This document shows positions 1 to 7,227 of a stretch of DNA of 36,971 nt, piece by piece. The stretch spans positions 1-36,971 of the forward strand of contig JADGHQ010000021.1 of NCBI GenBank assembly GCA_019683805.1. The letters are read 5' to 3'. Made by a program: the position numbers and the translations under genes. The number at the start of each line of letters is the position of its first letter. The stretch's first letter is position 1. The stretch comes from Thermoleophilaceae bacterium (GTDB taxonomy: Bacteria; Actinomycetota; Thermoleophilia; Solirubrobacterales; Thermoleophilaceae). The notes below the pieces were generated by a model. The model was not told the origin of the DNA. It was given only the letters and a program-made list of their open reading frames with translations, and did no database searches.

Positions 1-10
1 TTGCCGTCGA

Positions 11-44
11 GTCTCGTGGGCTCGGAGATGTGTTTATGAGACTG
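11..44 (+). other. Nextera transposase adapter remnant (sequencing artefact)
   Basis: These 34 bases match the Illumina Nextera read-2 transposase adapter at 31 of 34 positions. The three differences, at 34, 37 and 43, are all A-to-T and fall in the 19-bp mosaic end (26-44). The preceding bases, about 3-10, lie where an i7 index would be. This is library-preparation sequence at a contig end, so genomic sequence probably begins near position 45. No gene should be annotated across it. Confidence 0.93.
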
Positions 45-80
45 GTCGGGGGGAGAGGGCCGCGGGGCCTCACGGGCGGC

Positions 81-944
81 TCAGCCCTTCGGGTAGGCGG
101 CCTTCGGATCGAGGCCGTACTTCTTGAGGATCTGCTCGAGCTGGCCCGACCTGCGCATCGACTCGATGGCCTGGTTGAGGGCCTTCGTGAGCTCGGGCTT
201 CCCCTTGGTGTGGGGGAAGTTCGTGACGCTCGGGCGCACCGACGCCGCGATGATCTTCGTCGGCTTCATGACGGCGCCCTTGAGGCCCGAGTTCGGGTGC
301 TGCCTGAGCCGGTAGCCGGCCTCGTTGACGGCCATCAGGCCCGCCTCGATGCGGCCGGCCTGGAGGTCGGCGAAGACCGCGTCGGGGGACTGGTAGAGCT
401 TGCCGTTCGAGCCGGCGAACTTCTTGAAGTCGGCCTCCCACAGGTAGCCCTGCGTGGTGCCGATCTTCTTGCCGCGGAAGGCCTCGATGTCGTTCGCGCC
501 GCTGCGGGAGACGAGCTCCGGCGGGTCGGCGTAGTTCGGCTCGGTCTGGCCGACTATCTTCGCCCGCTCGGGGCTGATGTACCAGCCGCCGGCGGCGATG
601 TCGGCGCGGCCCGACTGGACGCTCGCGATCACGCCCGCGGCGGGCTGGATGTGGACCTCGAGCTTCAGGCACGCGTCCTTGGCGATCTGCTTGAGCTCGT
701 CGCCGTCGACGCCGCCGACCTCGCCGTTCTTGTAGGTGAACAGCGGCGGGTACATCGGGCCGACGACGGTGAGCGTGCCCTTCTTGATGGTCGGCAGCTC
801 GTACTTCGGCGTGCAGTTGTCCCCCGGTGCGTTGGCGGCCGCCTGGCCGCCGCCGTTGTCGCCGGACGATCCGCCGCAGGCGGCCAGCAGTCCGGCCAGG
901 CCGACGCAGAGCACCGGCAGCGCGCGACGCGCGATTCTCGTCAC
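81..944 (-). CDS. Amino-acid ABC transporter substrate-binding lipoprotein
   Basis: This is the extracytoplasmic solute-binding protein (family 3, PF00497 type) of the importer encoded just upstream. It would capture a polar amino acid outside the membrane and deliver it to the two permeases. The GTG start at 944 is chosen because GAGGAGG ends 8 nt before it; an in-frame ATG at 965 lies upstream of that site. From this start the protein is 287 aa, with a basic n-region, a hydrophobic core and the lipobox L20-A-A-C23, then a Gly/Asn/Ala-rich linker. The bilobal domain follows from about residue 50 to the end, including the family-typical stretch SGRADIAAGG. It is last in the operon, 58 bp after the permease stop, with its own ribosome site, which would allow excess synthesis. 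The substrate cannot be told from sequence. Confidence 0.9.
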   Translation of the reverse strand: MTRIARRALPVLCVGLAGLLAACGGSSGDNGGGQAAANAPGDNCTPKYELPTIKKGTLTVVGPMYPPLFTYKNGEVGGVDGDELKQIAKDACLKLEVHIQPAAGVIASVQSGRADIAAGGWYISPERAKIVGQTEPNYADPPELVSRSGANDIEAFRGKKIGTTQGYLWEADFKKFAGSNGKLYQSPDAVFADLQAGRIEAGLMAVNEAGYRLRQHPNSGLKGAVMKPTKIIAASVRPSVTNFPHTKGKPELTKALNQAIESMRRSGQLEQILKKYGLDPKAAYPKG

Positions 945-1002
945 GTTTGGACCCTCCTCGGTCATTTGAACTGGATGTGCGATGCGGAAGCTGGGTTGGA
1001 GG

Positions 1003-1665
1003 TCATGCGAGCCGGTCGCGCCGGCGCTCGAGCCAGTCGACGAGCTGCGAGGCGGGGATGGCGATGGCGGCGTACAGCAGCGCGGCGAGGATGAGCACGT
1101 TGAGGTACTCGAACGTCGAGGACCCGATCGTGTAGGCGCGGCTGATGAGCTCGGGGATGGCGACCGCGAAGGCGAGCGATGTCGCCTGGAAGAAGAGGAC
1201 GACGTAGCCGAGGATCGGCGGGATGACGATGCGCACCGCCTGCGGGAGCACGACGTAGAGCAGCTCCTGCCCGCGCCGCAGCCCCACCGCGCGCGCGGCC
1301 TCGCGCTGGCCGTCGGGCACCGCGTTGATGCCGGCGCGGAAGATCTCCGCCGTGTAGCCCGCCATCGTGAAGCCGAGCGCGATCGTCGCCGCGACGAAGG
1401 CCTCGAGCGTGAGGTGCGCCTGCGGCAGGCCGAAGTAGACGAGGTACAGGACGACGAGCGCCGGGACCCCGCGCGCGACCTCGACGACGGCGATCGACAG
1501 CCAGCGCAGCGGGCGCGGCCCCAGCGAGCTCCCCATGGCGAGCAGGAGCCCGAGCGGCAGGCCCACGGCGCTGATCGCGGCGGTGAGCTTGACGCTCTCG
1601 AGCAGCCCGCCCGAGAGGTCGCCGATCCAGTCGGGCCAGTGGGCGAACAGCACCGCGGTGGTCAT
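1003..1665 (-). CDS. Amino-acid ABC transporter permease (second subunit)
   Basis: This is a 220-aa inner-membrane permease of the HisM/GlnP family (BPD_transp_1) with about five membrane helices. The EAA loop that docks the ATPase is visible as EAARAVGL followed by LPQAVR. It probably pairs with the different permease encoded directly upstream, since two distinct subunits are typical of polar amino-acid importers. The ATG at 1665 overlaps the upstream permease stop as ATGA, indicating translational coupling. Longer open sequence upstream in this frame is only the other gene read out of frame. Confidence 0.9.
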   Translation of the reverse strand: MTTAVLFAHWPDWIGDLSGGLLESVKLTAAISAVGLPLGLLLAMGSSLGPRPLRWLSIAVVEVARGVPALVVLYLVYFGLPQAHLTLEAFVAATIALGFTMAGYTAEIFRAGINAVPDGQREAARAVGLRRGQELLYVVLPQAVRIVIPPILGYVVLFFQATSLAFAVAIPELISRAYTIGSSTFEYLNVLILAALLYAAIAIPASQLVDWLERRRDRLA

Positions 1666-2315
1666 GCGTCCGCGAGCCTCCGGGTGAGGCGGACGTCGAC
1701 CCAGCGGGAGATGCCGCCGAGCGGCAGCCCGATCGCCATGTAGATGATCCCGGCGGCGAGGAAGATCGGCAGGCCGGCGAAGCTCTGCTGCTGCTCCCCG
1801 AGGGCGAGCGCCGTGATCTCCTGCGCGCCGATCACCGACGCGATGGCGCTGTCCTTCAGCAGGCCGATCACGTAGGTCATCGCGGGCGGGAAGACGGTCA
1901 CGATCGCCTGGGGGACGATCACGTGTCGGTACAGCCCGCTCTCGGTCAGCCCGACGGCGCGGCCGGCCTCGAACTGCCCGTGCGGCACGGCGCGCAGCCC
2001 GGCGCGGTAGATCTCGGCCATGTAGGCCCCGGAGATCGCGCCGAGGCCGCCGACCGCCGCCGGCATGCTCTCGACGCGGATGCCGAGCTGCGCGAGGCCG
2101 TAGAAGGCGATGAAGAGCCACGCGATCGGCGGGATCCCGCGGAGGAGCTCCACGTAGGCGACGCCGAGCATGCGCAGCGGCCGCCAGCGGGCGGATCGCG
2201 CCAGCGCGATCGGGATGCCGATCGCGGCCCCGATCCCGAACGCGCCGAAGGTGATGAGGAGCGTGTTGCCGATTCCCGCGGAGAGCGGGCCGAGGTAGTC
2301 GACGACGGAGCTCAC
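1662..2315 (-). CDS. Amino-acid ABC transporter permease (first subunit)
   Basis: This is a 217-aa HisM/GlnP-type permease. The GTG start at 2315 overlaps the ATPase stop (GTGA). The typical family sequence is present: an N-terminal helix near residues 10-35, the segment ELLRGIPPIAWLF, and the EAA loop EAGRAVGLTESGLYRHV before VPQA. It should form the transmembrane channel as a heterodimer with the next gene product. The order ATPase, permease, permease, binding protein, all on one strand with 4-bp overlaps up to the second permease, marks one transcription unit. Confidence 0.9.
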   Translation of the reverse strand: MSSVVDYLGPLSAGIGNTLLITFGAFGIGAAIGIPIALARSARWRPLRMLGVAYVELLRGIPPIAWLFIAFYGLAQLGIRVESMPAAVGGLGAISGAYMAEIYRAGLRAVPHGQFEAGRAVGLTESGLYRHVIVPQAIVTVFPPAMTYVIGLLKDSAIASVIGAQEITALALGEQQQSFAGLPIFLAAGIIYMAIGLPLGGISRWVDVRLTRRLADA

Positions 2316-3172
2316 CTGTCGAGCACGGCTCGCAGGAACCGGCGCGTGCGCTCGTGGCGAGGCGCGCGCATGACCTGCCTGGGCGGGCCCTCCTCGACGA
2401 TGCGGCCGTCCGCCATGAAGACGATGCGATCCGCCACCTCCTCGGCGAAGTGCATCTCGTGGGTGACGACGATCATCGTCATGCCGTCCGAGGCGAGCTC
2501 CCGCATGACGCCGAGGACCTCCAGTCCGAGCTCGGGGTCGAGCGCGGACGTGGGCTCGTCGAAGAGCATCACGCGCGGGTCGAGCGCGAGCGCGCGCGCG
2601 ATCGCGATGCGCTGCTGCTGCCCGCCGGAGCAGCGCCGGGGGCGGCTGTCGGCCTTGTCGGCGATGCCCACGCGCTCGAGCAGCTCGAGCGCGCGTGCGC
2701 GCGCCTCCTGCTTGGGGCGGCCGAGCGCCTTGACCTGCGCGAGCATGACGTTCTCGACCGCGGTCAGGTGGGGGAAGAGGTTGAACGACTGGAAGACCAT
2801 CCCGACCTTGCGGCGCAGCGCGGCGAGCTCCTTCGCGCTCGGCTCGCGTCCGCCGGGATCGGCGATCGGGACGCCGTCGATCAGCACCCGGCCCGACGTC
2901 GGCTGCTCGAGGTGGTTGATGCACCGCAGCAGTGTGCTCTTGCCGGAGCCGCTCGGGCCGATGATCCCCACGACCTCGCCCGCGGCGACGGACAGGCTGA
3001 CATCCTCGAGCGCCCGGTGGGGGCCGAAGGCCTTGCCCAGCCCCTGGACCTCCACGACCGGCACCGCCGGCGTTTCGGCATGCGCGACCGGCGCCCTCGC
3101 GGGGCGTTCGGCCGGTGCGGATTCGGGTGATGTCACCGTGGTCGGCGACTGCCTCTCAGCTGGATCCAGCAT
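2312..3172 (-). CDS. Amino-acid ABC transporter ATP-binding protein
   Basis: This is a 286-aa ATPase of the GlnQ/HisP type that powers the importer encoded downstream. Walker A is GPSGSGKST (residues 72-80), followed by the Q-loop, the signature and Walker B VMLFDEPTSALDPE. The H-loop VTHEMHFAEEVADR is the typical amino-acid-importer form. Two features are unusual. About 40 Pro/Ala/Glu-rich residues precede the ATPase core, and the signature reads CSGGQ rather than LSGGQ. The ATG at 3172 is preceded by AGGAG with a 6-nt spacer. That site overlaps the edge of the palindrome at 3181-3206. The gene is first in the operon. Confidence 0.92.
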   Translation of the reverse strand: MLDPAERQSPTTVTSPESAPAERPARAPVAHAETPAVPVVEVQGLGKAFGPHRALEDVSLSVAAGEVVGIIGPSGSGKSTLLRCINHLEQPTSGRVLIDGVPIADPGGREPSAKELAALRRKVGMVFQSFNLFPHLTAVENVMLAQVKALGRPKQEARARALELLERVGIADKADSRPRRCSGGQQQRIAIARALALDPRVMLFDEPTSALDPELGLEVLGVMRELASDGMTMIVVTHEMHFAEEVADRIVFMADGRIVEEGPPRQVMRAPRHERTRRFLRAVLDR

Positions 3173-3180
3173 GGGCGGCT

Positions 3181-3206
3181 CCTGAAATACGTTATCACAT
3201 ATCAGG
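3181..3206. promoter_or_regulatory. Candidate operator palindrome before the amino-acid importer operon
   Basis: This is a 26-bp imperfect inverted repeat. Its outer arms CCTGA and TCAGG are perfect, and 9 of 13 positions per half are symmetric. It is AT-rich in GC-rich surroundings. It touches the ribosome site of the ATPase gene, so a bound repressor would cover the start of the message. The inner half-sites (ATACGT/ACATAT) resemble FadR/GntR-type operators, but no regulator of that family is in the window. Confidence 0.5.
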
Positions 3207-3415
3207 TAGGGCTCGCAACGCCCGGACGGCGGCGGGCACGGCGCTCGGCGGCGGCACCGCGCAGCCTTCGAGCAGCGCTCCGCGGCGATCCGCCCAGCGT
3301 CCCGAGCAGCGCTCGGGACGGGTCTCGAGCCCCGCTCGTGAGGTTGACAGGTCGGGGCGGGGGCTTGCGCGCGCTGCAGGGACGTTGGAGGTTCGGGCCG
3401 GGCTTCCTCCAGGAT

Positions 3416-3487
3416 TCATGCGGCCGCCCCGCCGCCGAGGAGGGCGGCGAGGACGACCGCGAAGCCGGCGCTGGGGGCGGCGTTCAT
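3416..3487 (-). CDS. Possible 23-residue membrane peptide
   Basis: This short frame encodes MNAAPSAGFAVVLAALLGGG plus three alanines, a single hydrophobic segment. Its ATG overlaps the stop of the four-helix protein as ATGA, the same junction that links that gene to the chaperone gene. A 74-codon frame (3195-3419) begins with a further ATGA overlap at its stop, but its Pro/Arg/Ala-rich product looks like non-coding GC-rich sequence. Nothing in the sequence gives a function. The region 3207-3415 holds no gene I can support. Confidence 0.3.
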   Translation of the reverse strand: MNAAPSAGFAVVLAALLGGGAAA

Positions 3488-3924
3488 GCCGCCGCCTTCT
3501 CCCGAGCCGCGTGGCGGCCGTGCGCTCCGCACGAGTACTCGTGGGGGCGCAGCAGCATGGCCGCCAGCATGCTGGGGAGCATCGCGGCGTGCTCGATCGA
3601 GAGCAGGACCGCCTGGTCCTCGACGACGCCGGCGCCCATCAGCCCGATGACCGCGAACGTCGGCAGGAACATCGATGCGGCCATCTCCCAGCACGGGCGC
3701 CAGGCATGCCCGCGATAGCGCATCCAGGCGACCATCGGGATGGTCATCATCAGCGCCATGCCGAGCAGCCCGACGGCGGGAGCGTCGGCCTGGAGCTCGG
3801 ACGTGCTCGTGCCCAGCGCGCGCAGCGCGCCCTCGGCGGGCAGCCCCAGGACGGCCATGCCGAGGAACATGGCCACGACCATCTCCACGTAGTGACGGAT
3901 GAACCGGCGCGTCGGGGCGCTCAT
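3484..3924 (-). CDS. Four-helix membrane protein with methionine ladders, putative metal-handling
   Basis: This 146-aa protein has four predicted membrane helices, at about residues 13-31, 47-67, 81-101 and 105-124. Fifteen of its residues are Met, most spaced four apart within helices: 15/19/23, 56/60/64/68, 81/85 and 115/119/123. Glu14, Glu80 and Glu111 sit next to the first Met of three helices. The C-terminal tail is rich in His and Cys (H128, C132, H135, H138). Its ATG overlaps the stop of a CopZ-like chaperone gene (ATGA). Similar proteins occur in actinobacteria as hypothetical membrane proteins, but I cannot name a family. A role in Cu(I) binding or transport is inferred from the Met pattern and the neighbour only. 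Confidence 0.8.
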   Translation of the reverse strand: MSAPTRRFIRHYVEMVVAMFLGMAVLGLPAEGALRALGTSTSELQADAPAVGLLGMALMMTIPMVAWMRYRGHAWRPCWEMAASMFLPTFAVIGLMGAGVVEDQAVLLSIEHAAMLPSMLAAMLLRPHEYSCGAHGRHAAREKAAA

Positions 3925-4130
3925 GCCCTCACCGCCTCGTAGCCGGCGTCGTGGATGGCCGCGATCACGGCCGCCTCGTCGATGCCCTGGCCGCTGACCC
4001 GAACGAGCTTCGCCTCCAGGTCGACCTCGACGGAATCGACGTTCTCCACCTGCGTGACCTCCTCGGCGATGGCGGCCTCGCAGTGGCCGCAGCTCATGCC
4101 GGGAACGAGGTACGTCGTCGTCTGTCTCAT
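3921..4130 (-). CDS. CopZ-like heavy-metal-associated (HMA) metallochaperone
   Basis: This 69-aa single-domain protein has the HMA ferredoxin-like fold. The metal site is GMSCGHC, with Cys14 and Cys17, and the C-terminal DAGYEA is typical of the family. Such proteins carry Cu(I) in the cytoplasm to an ATPase, sensor or store. The ATG at 4130 follows AGGAGGT with a 4-nt spacer. It is the first gene of a short operon with the Met-rich membrane protein. No copper ATPase or CsoR repressor is adjacent, which is unusual for copZ, so the partner is probably elsewhere or is the membrane protein itself. Confidence 0.88.
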   Translation of the reverse strand: MRQTTTYLVPGMSCGHCEAAIAEEVTQVENVDSVEVDLEAKLVRVSGQGIDEAAVIAAIHDAGYEAVRA

Positions 4131-4181
4131 CAGGACCTCCTGTCGCTGGTCGTGGACGGCAGGAGGATCGCCCGGCAGCCT

Positions 4182-4199
4182 GCCCCCGGCGACGGGGGC
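4182..4199. terminator. GC hairpin after the LAL/LuxR regulator gene
   Basis: A perfect 7-bp stem (GCCCCCG/CGGGGGC) with a GCGA tetraloop begins 36 nt past the stop of the minus-strand regulator. No T tract follows, so it is at best an actinobacterial-type terminator. It also lies upstream of the chaperone gene on the same strand. Confidence 0.4.
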
Positions 4200-4234
4200 G
4201 GCCCGTAGGAATTGCCGCAGGCTTTCTCGGCCGG

Positions 4235-7099
4235 TCAGGCGGGGCCGGCGGCGACCGGCCCCGCCGTCGGCGAGGCGAGCGCCGACGGAAGCTGCGTGCG
4301 ACTCGCGATGTCGAGCTTGCGGAAGGCGTTGCTCAGGTGCATCTCGACCGTGCGCAGGGTGACGAACAGGGCCTGGGCGATCTCGCGGTTCGAGAGGCCC
4401 TCGGCGGCCATCGCCGCGATGCGGCGCTCGCTCGGCGTGAGCGAGTCGACTCCGCTCATGACGAGCCGCCGCGGCCGCGCGCCTGTCGCGACGAGCTCCT
4501 CGCGCGCCCGATCCGCGAGGGCGCCCGCGCCCAACCGCTGCGCGAGCTCGAGCGCCTCGCGGAGCAGGTCGCGCGCCTCGGCGCGGCGATTGCCGCGCCG
4601 CAGCGAGGCGCCGAGGTCCGTCATCGCATACGCGTGCTCGAGGCGGGCGGGCGAGCCCTCGAGCACGGCGACGGCTTCCCGGAGCCGGTCGATCCCTTCG
4701 CCGCCCCCTTCGATGAGCCCGAGGACCCTGAGGGACCGCCCCAGCGCGCGCGGCGCGCCCCACGCGCGCGCGAGCTCCGCCTCCTCGCGCGCCAGGCTCA
4801 GGGCGGCGTCCGTCTCGCCGAGCGCGCGGTGGGCGAGCGCCGCCAGCGAGCGCCAGGCGGGATAGGAGGCCGCCGGGTTGTCGTGCCCGTAGGCGGCCAG
4901 CGCGCGACCGAGGTCGAGCGCATCCTCCAGCGCCGCCCGGTGGTTGCCGCGGGCCGCGGCGAGCATCGTGCGCGCGCGGAGCAGCGGCGTGCGCGAGAAC
5001 GGATCGGCGGGGGCGTCGAGCGCCATCTCGACCTTTCCGAGCACCCCGGCCGCCTCGTCGAGCGCGCCCCGCTCGACGAGGATCTGCGCGAGCCAGCCGT
5101 GGGCGTGGGGCACGAACCACACGTCTCGATGCGGGAGCGCGTCGAGCGCCATCCGAGCGTCCGCCTCCGCCTCGACCAGGGCTCCTCGCGCGTAGTGGAA
5201 GATCGCGCGCATCATCGACAGGCTCGAGAAGTTGAAGACCGCGCCGCGCCTGCGAACGGCGGCAAGCGTGGGGTCGAGCATGCGGACCCCTTCCTCGAGG
5301 CGGTCTCCGAACAGCAGCGCGTAGCTGCCGGCGGTGTAGCTCCAGGCCCGCTCCTCTCCGCCCATCGCCGCGAGCGCCTGCTCGGCGCGGCTCGTGGCAC
5401 GCGCGCGGCTCCCGCCGCGGGCCGCCTCGTGGTACGCCTGCAGGCTGAGGAGCATCCGCGCGCCAGGGCCCTCGTCAGCCCCCACATCGACGGCATCCAG
5501 CCGCCGCCGTGCGTCCTCGTAGTGGGACGCAAGCCGCGTGGAGTTCGCGATCAGCTCGCCCTCGAGCCGGCGCTGGAGCTCGTCGTCCGCTCCCTCGCGC
5601 GCGAGAAGCGCCCGCTCGAGGACGCGCACGCCCTCTTCCTCGTGCCCCGCCCAGTAAAGCGCGCGCCCGAGCTCGAGCTCCGCGAGCGCGCGGCGCTCGG
5701 GATCTGCCATCAGGGCGACGGCCTCGCGCAGGCGATCGACGGCCGTCGGCGCGCCGAGGCCGAGCTCGGCGCCGGCCAGATCGAGCAGCAGGTCGGCGCG
5801 CTCCCCGTCCGCCAGCGGCTCGTCGAGAGCTCGCCGGAGGTACCTCGCAGCGCTTTCCGGAGCGCCCTCCGCCGCGGCTCGCGAGGCCGCCTCGCGCAGC
5901 GGGGCGACCGCGTCCTCGACGCTCTCGGCGGGCGCGAGCAGCACCTGGCCGGCGACCTGCTCGACGGGCGCCGCGGCCGACCTGAGGACGGCTGCCGCCC
6001 GGGCGTGCTCCTGCTCCCGGACGTGCGGGGGGCTCGTCTCGTAGACGGCGTTGCGCACGACGGGATGGACGAACCGCCGCGGCGGCGCGGGCCGCCGGCG
6101 CCCGCCGCCCGCCCGGGCGGCCGCCGCGGGCGCGAGCGCCCGCTTCTCGATCCCGGCGAGCGCGGTGGCGTGCTTGCCGCCGGCGTCGTCGCCGAGGATC
6201 GCCACCGCGCGGGCGAGGGCAGCCGCCTCCGGCGGCAGCCGTGAGAGCCGCAGCTTCACCGAGCGCGCGACGGCATCGGGTGCGAGCCGCTCGACGGCGT
6301 CGACGGAGGCGGCGGACGGCGGGAGGTCCTCGGCGGCGAGCGTCCGGACAAGCTCGCGGAGGAGCAGCGGGTTGCCGCCGGTGGTCCGGTGGCAGGCGAG
6401 GCAGAAGGCGTCGTCGGCGTCGGGCGAGAGCGCCGCTCGCACGAGCTCCGCCGCCGCCGGCGGGGTGAGCGCGGCCGGCCGCACGACGGTCGTGGCGGGG
6501 TCGGCCAGCAGCTCCGCCAGCACGGGGTCCTCCTCCTCGATCGGCCGTACCGCCGCGAGCACGCCGACGGCGGCGCCTTCGAGGCGCCGGGCGAGGAAGG
6601 CGAGCCAGCGCAGCGACGCCTCGTCGGCCCACTGGAGGTCGTCGACCGAGATCAGGAGCGGGCGCGGCTCGGCGAGGTTGAGGGTCAGCCAGTAGAGCCC
6701 GTGGAGCAGCGCGAACGCCGCATCTGCCCCCGCCCGCCCCTCGTCGGCGAGCCGATCGGGCTCGAAGAGGCGGCCGGCGTGCGCGGCCGCGCCCTCGAGG
6801 AGCGTCGCTCGCTGCTCGGCGTCGGCCTGCGCCAGGAGCGTCTCGAAGAGCTGGCGGACCACGCCGTAGGAGAACGGCCGCTCGATCTCGGTGCCGCGCG
6901 CGTTGAGCACGGTCATGCCGCCGCCGGCCGCCCGCGCGCGGCCCTCGGCGAGGATCGACGACTTGCCGATGCCCGCCGGCCCCTCGATCACCGCGAGGCG
7001 CCCGGCGCCGCCCACGACGTCGGCGAGCAGAGCGTCGACCGCCGCCAGCTCGTCGGCTCGCTCGAGCAGGACGGGTCGCTCCGCTTGCCGGGTGGCCAC
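4235..7099 (-). CDS. LAL-family LuxR transcriptional regulator with AAA ATPase domain
   Basis: This 954-aa regulator has the MalT/LAL layout. The N-terminal ATPase has Walker A GPAGIGKSS (40-48) and Walker B LLISVDDLQWAD (Asp153, Asp154). A long alpha-helical TPR-like middle region follows. The C-terminal LuxR helix-turn-helix, about residues 883-940, contains LTPSERRIAAMAAEGLSNRE. Proteins of this class use ATP and an inducer to activate target genes. The GTG start at 7099 has no Shine-Dalgarno sequence, but TATCGT (7106-7111) precedes it by 6 nt, suggesting a leaderless mRNA. It is divergent from a DHA2 exporter, which is the obvious candidate target. The inducer is unknown. Confidence 0.9.
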   Translation of the reverse strand: MATRQAERPVLLERADELAAVDALLADVVGGAGRLAVIEGPAGIGKSSILAEGRARAAGGGMTVLNARGTEIERPFSYGVVRQLFETLLAQADAEQRATLLEGAAAHAGRLFEPDRLADEGRAGADAAFALLHGLYWLTLNLAEPRPLLISVDDLQWADEASLRWLAFLARRLEGAAVGVLAAVRPIEEEDPVLAELLADPATTVVRPAALTPPAAAELVRAALSPDADDAFCLACHRTTGGNPLLLRELVRTLAAEDLPPSAASVDAVERLAPDAVARSVKLRLSRLPPEAAALARAVAILGDDAGGKHATALAGIEKRALAPAAAARAGGGRRRPAPPRRFVHPVVRNAVYETSPPHVREQEHARAAAVLRSAAAPVEQVAGQVLLAPAESVEDAVAPLREAASRAAAEGAPESAARYLRRALDEPLADGERADLLLDLAGAELGLGAPTAVDRLREAVALMADPERRALAELELGRALYWAGHEEEGVRVLERALLAREGADDELQRRLEGELIANSTRLASHYEDARRRLDAVDVGADEGPGARMLLSLQAYHEAARGGSRARATSRAEQALAAMGGEERAWSYTAGSYALLFGDRLEEGVRMLDPTLAAVRRRGAVFNFSSLSMMRAIFHYARGALVEAEADARMALDALPHRDVWFVPHAHGWLAQILVERGALDEAAGVLGKVEMALDAPADPFSRTPLLRARTMLAAARGNHRAALEDALDLGRALAAYGHDNPAASYPAWRSLAALAHRALGETDAALSLAREEAELARAWGAPRALGRSLRVLGLIEGGGEGIDRLREAVAVLEGSPARLEHAYAMTDLGASLRRGNRRAEARDLLREALELAQRLGAGALADRAREELVATGARPRRLVMSGVDSLTPSERRIAAMAAEGLSNREIAQALFVTLRTVEMHLSNAFRKLDIASRTQLPSALASPTAGPVAAGPA

Positions 7100-7105
7100 G
7101 GCCCG

Positions 7106-7111
7106 ACGATA
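7106..7111 (-). promoter_or_regulatory. Candidate -10 element of a leaderless LuxR-family gene
   Basis: TATCGT fits TANNNT and is separated by 6 bp from the GTG at 7099, so transcription would begin at or next to the start codon. No clear -35 is visible. Confidence 0.45.
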
Positions 7112-7227
7112 CCTGGGGACCGCCCCGCCAAAGCCTGCGGTTCTTCCTACGGGCGGTCCTCGTCGCGGGTGATGGGCGCCGGGTCGATCCTCCGGCCATC
7201 GCCCACGACCCCGAGAGGAGAGACGCC

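Noticed and set aside
30-1094. 354-codon open frame on the plus strand at the window start
   Set aside because: It begins inside the sequencing adapter and lies antisense to the lipoprotein-binding-protein gene.
3195-3419. 74-codon frame following the 23-codon hydrophobic frame
   Set aside because: It does begin with an ATGA overlap, but the product is Arg/Pro/Ala/Ser-rich without structure or motif, as expected for non-coding GC-rich DNA.
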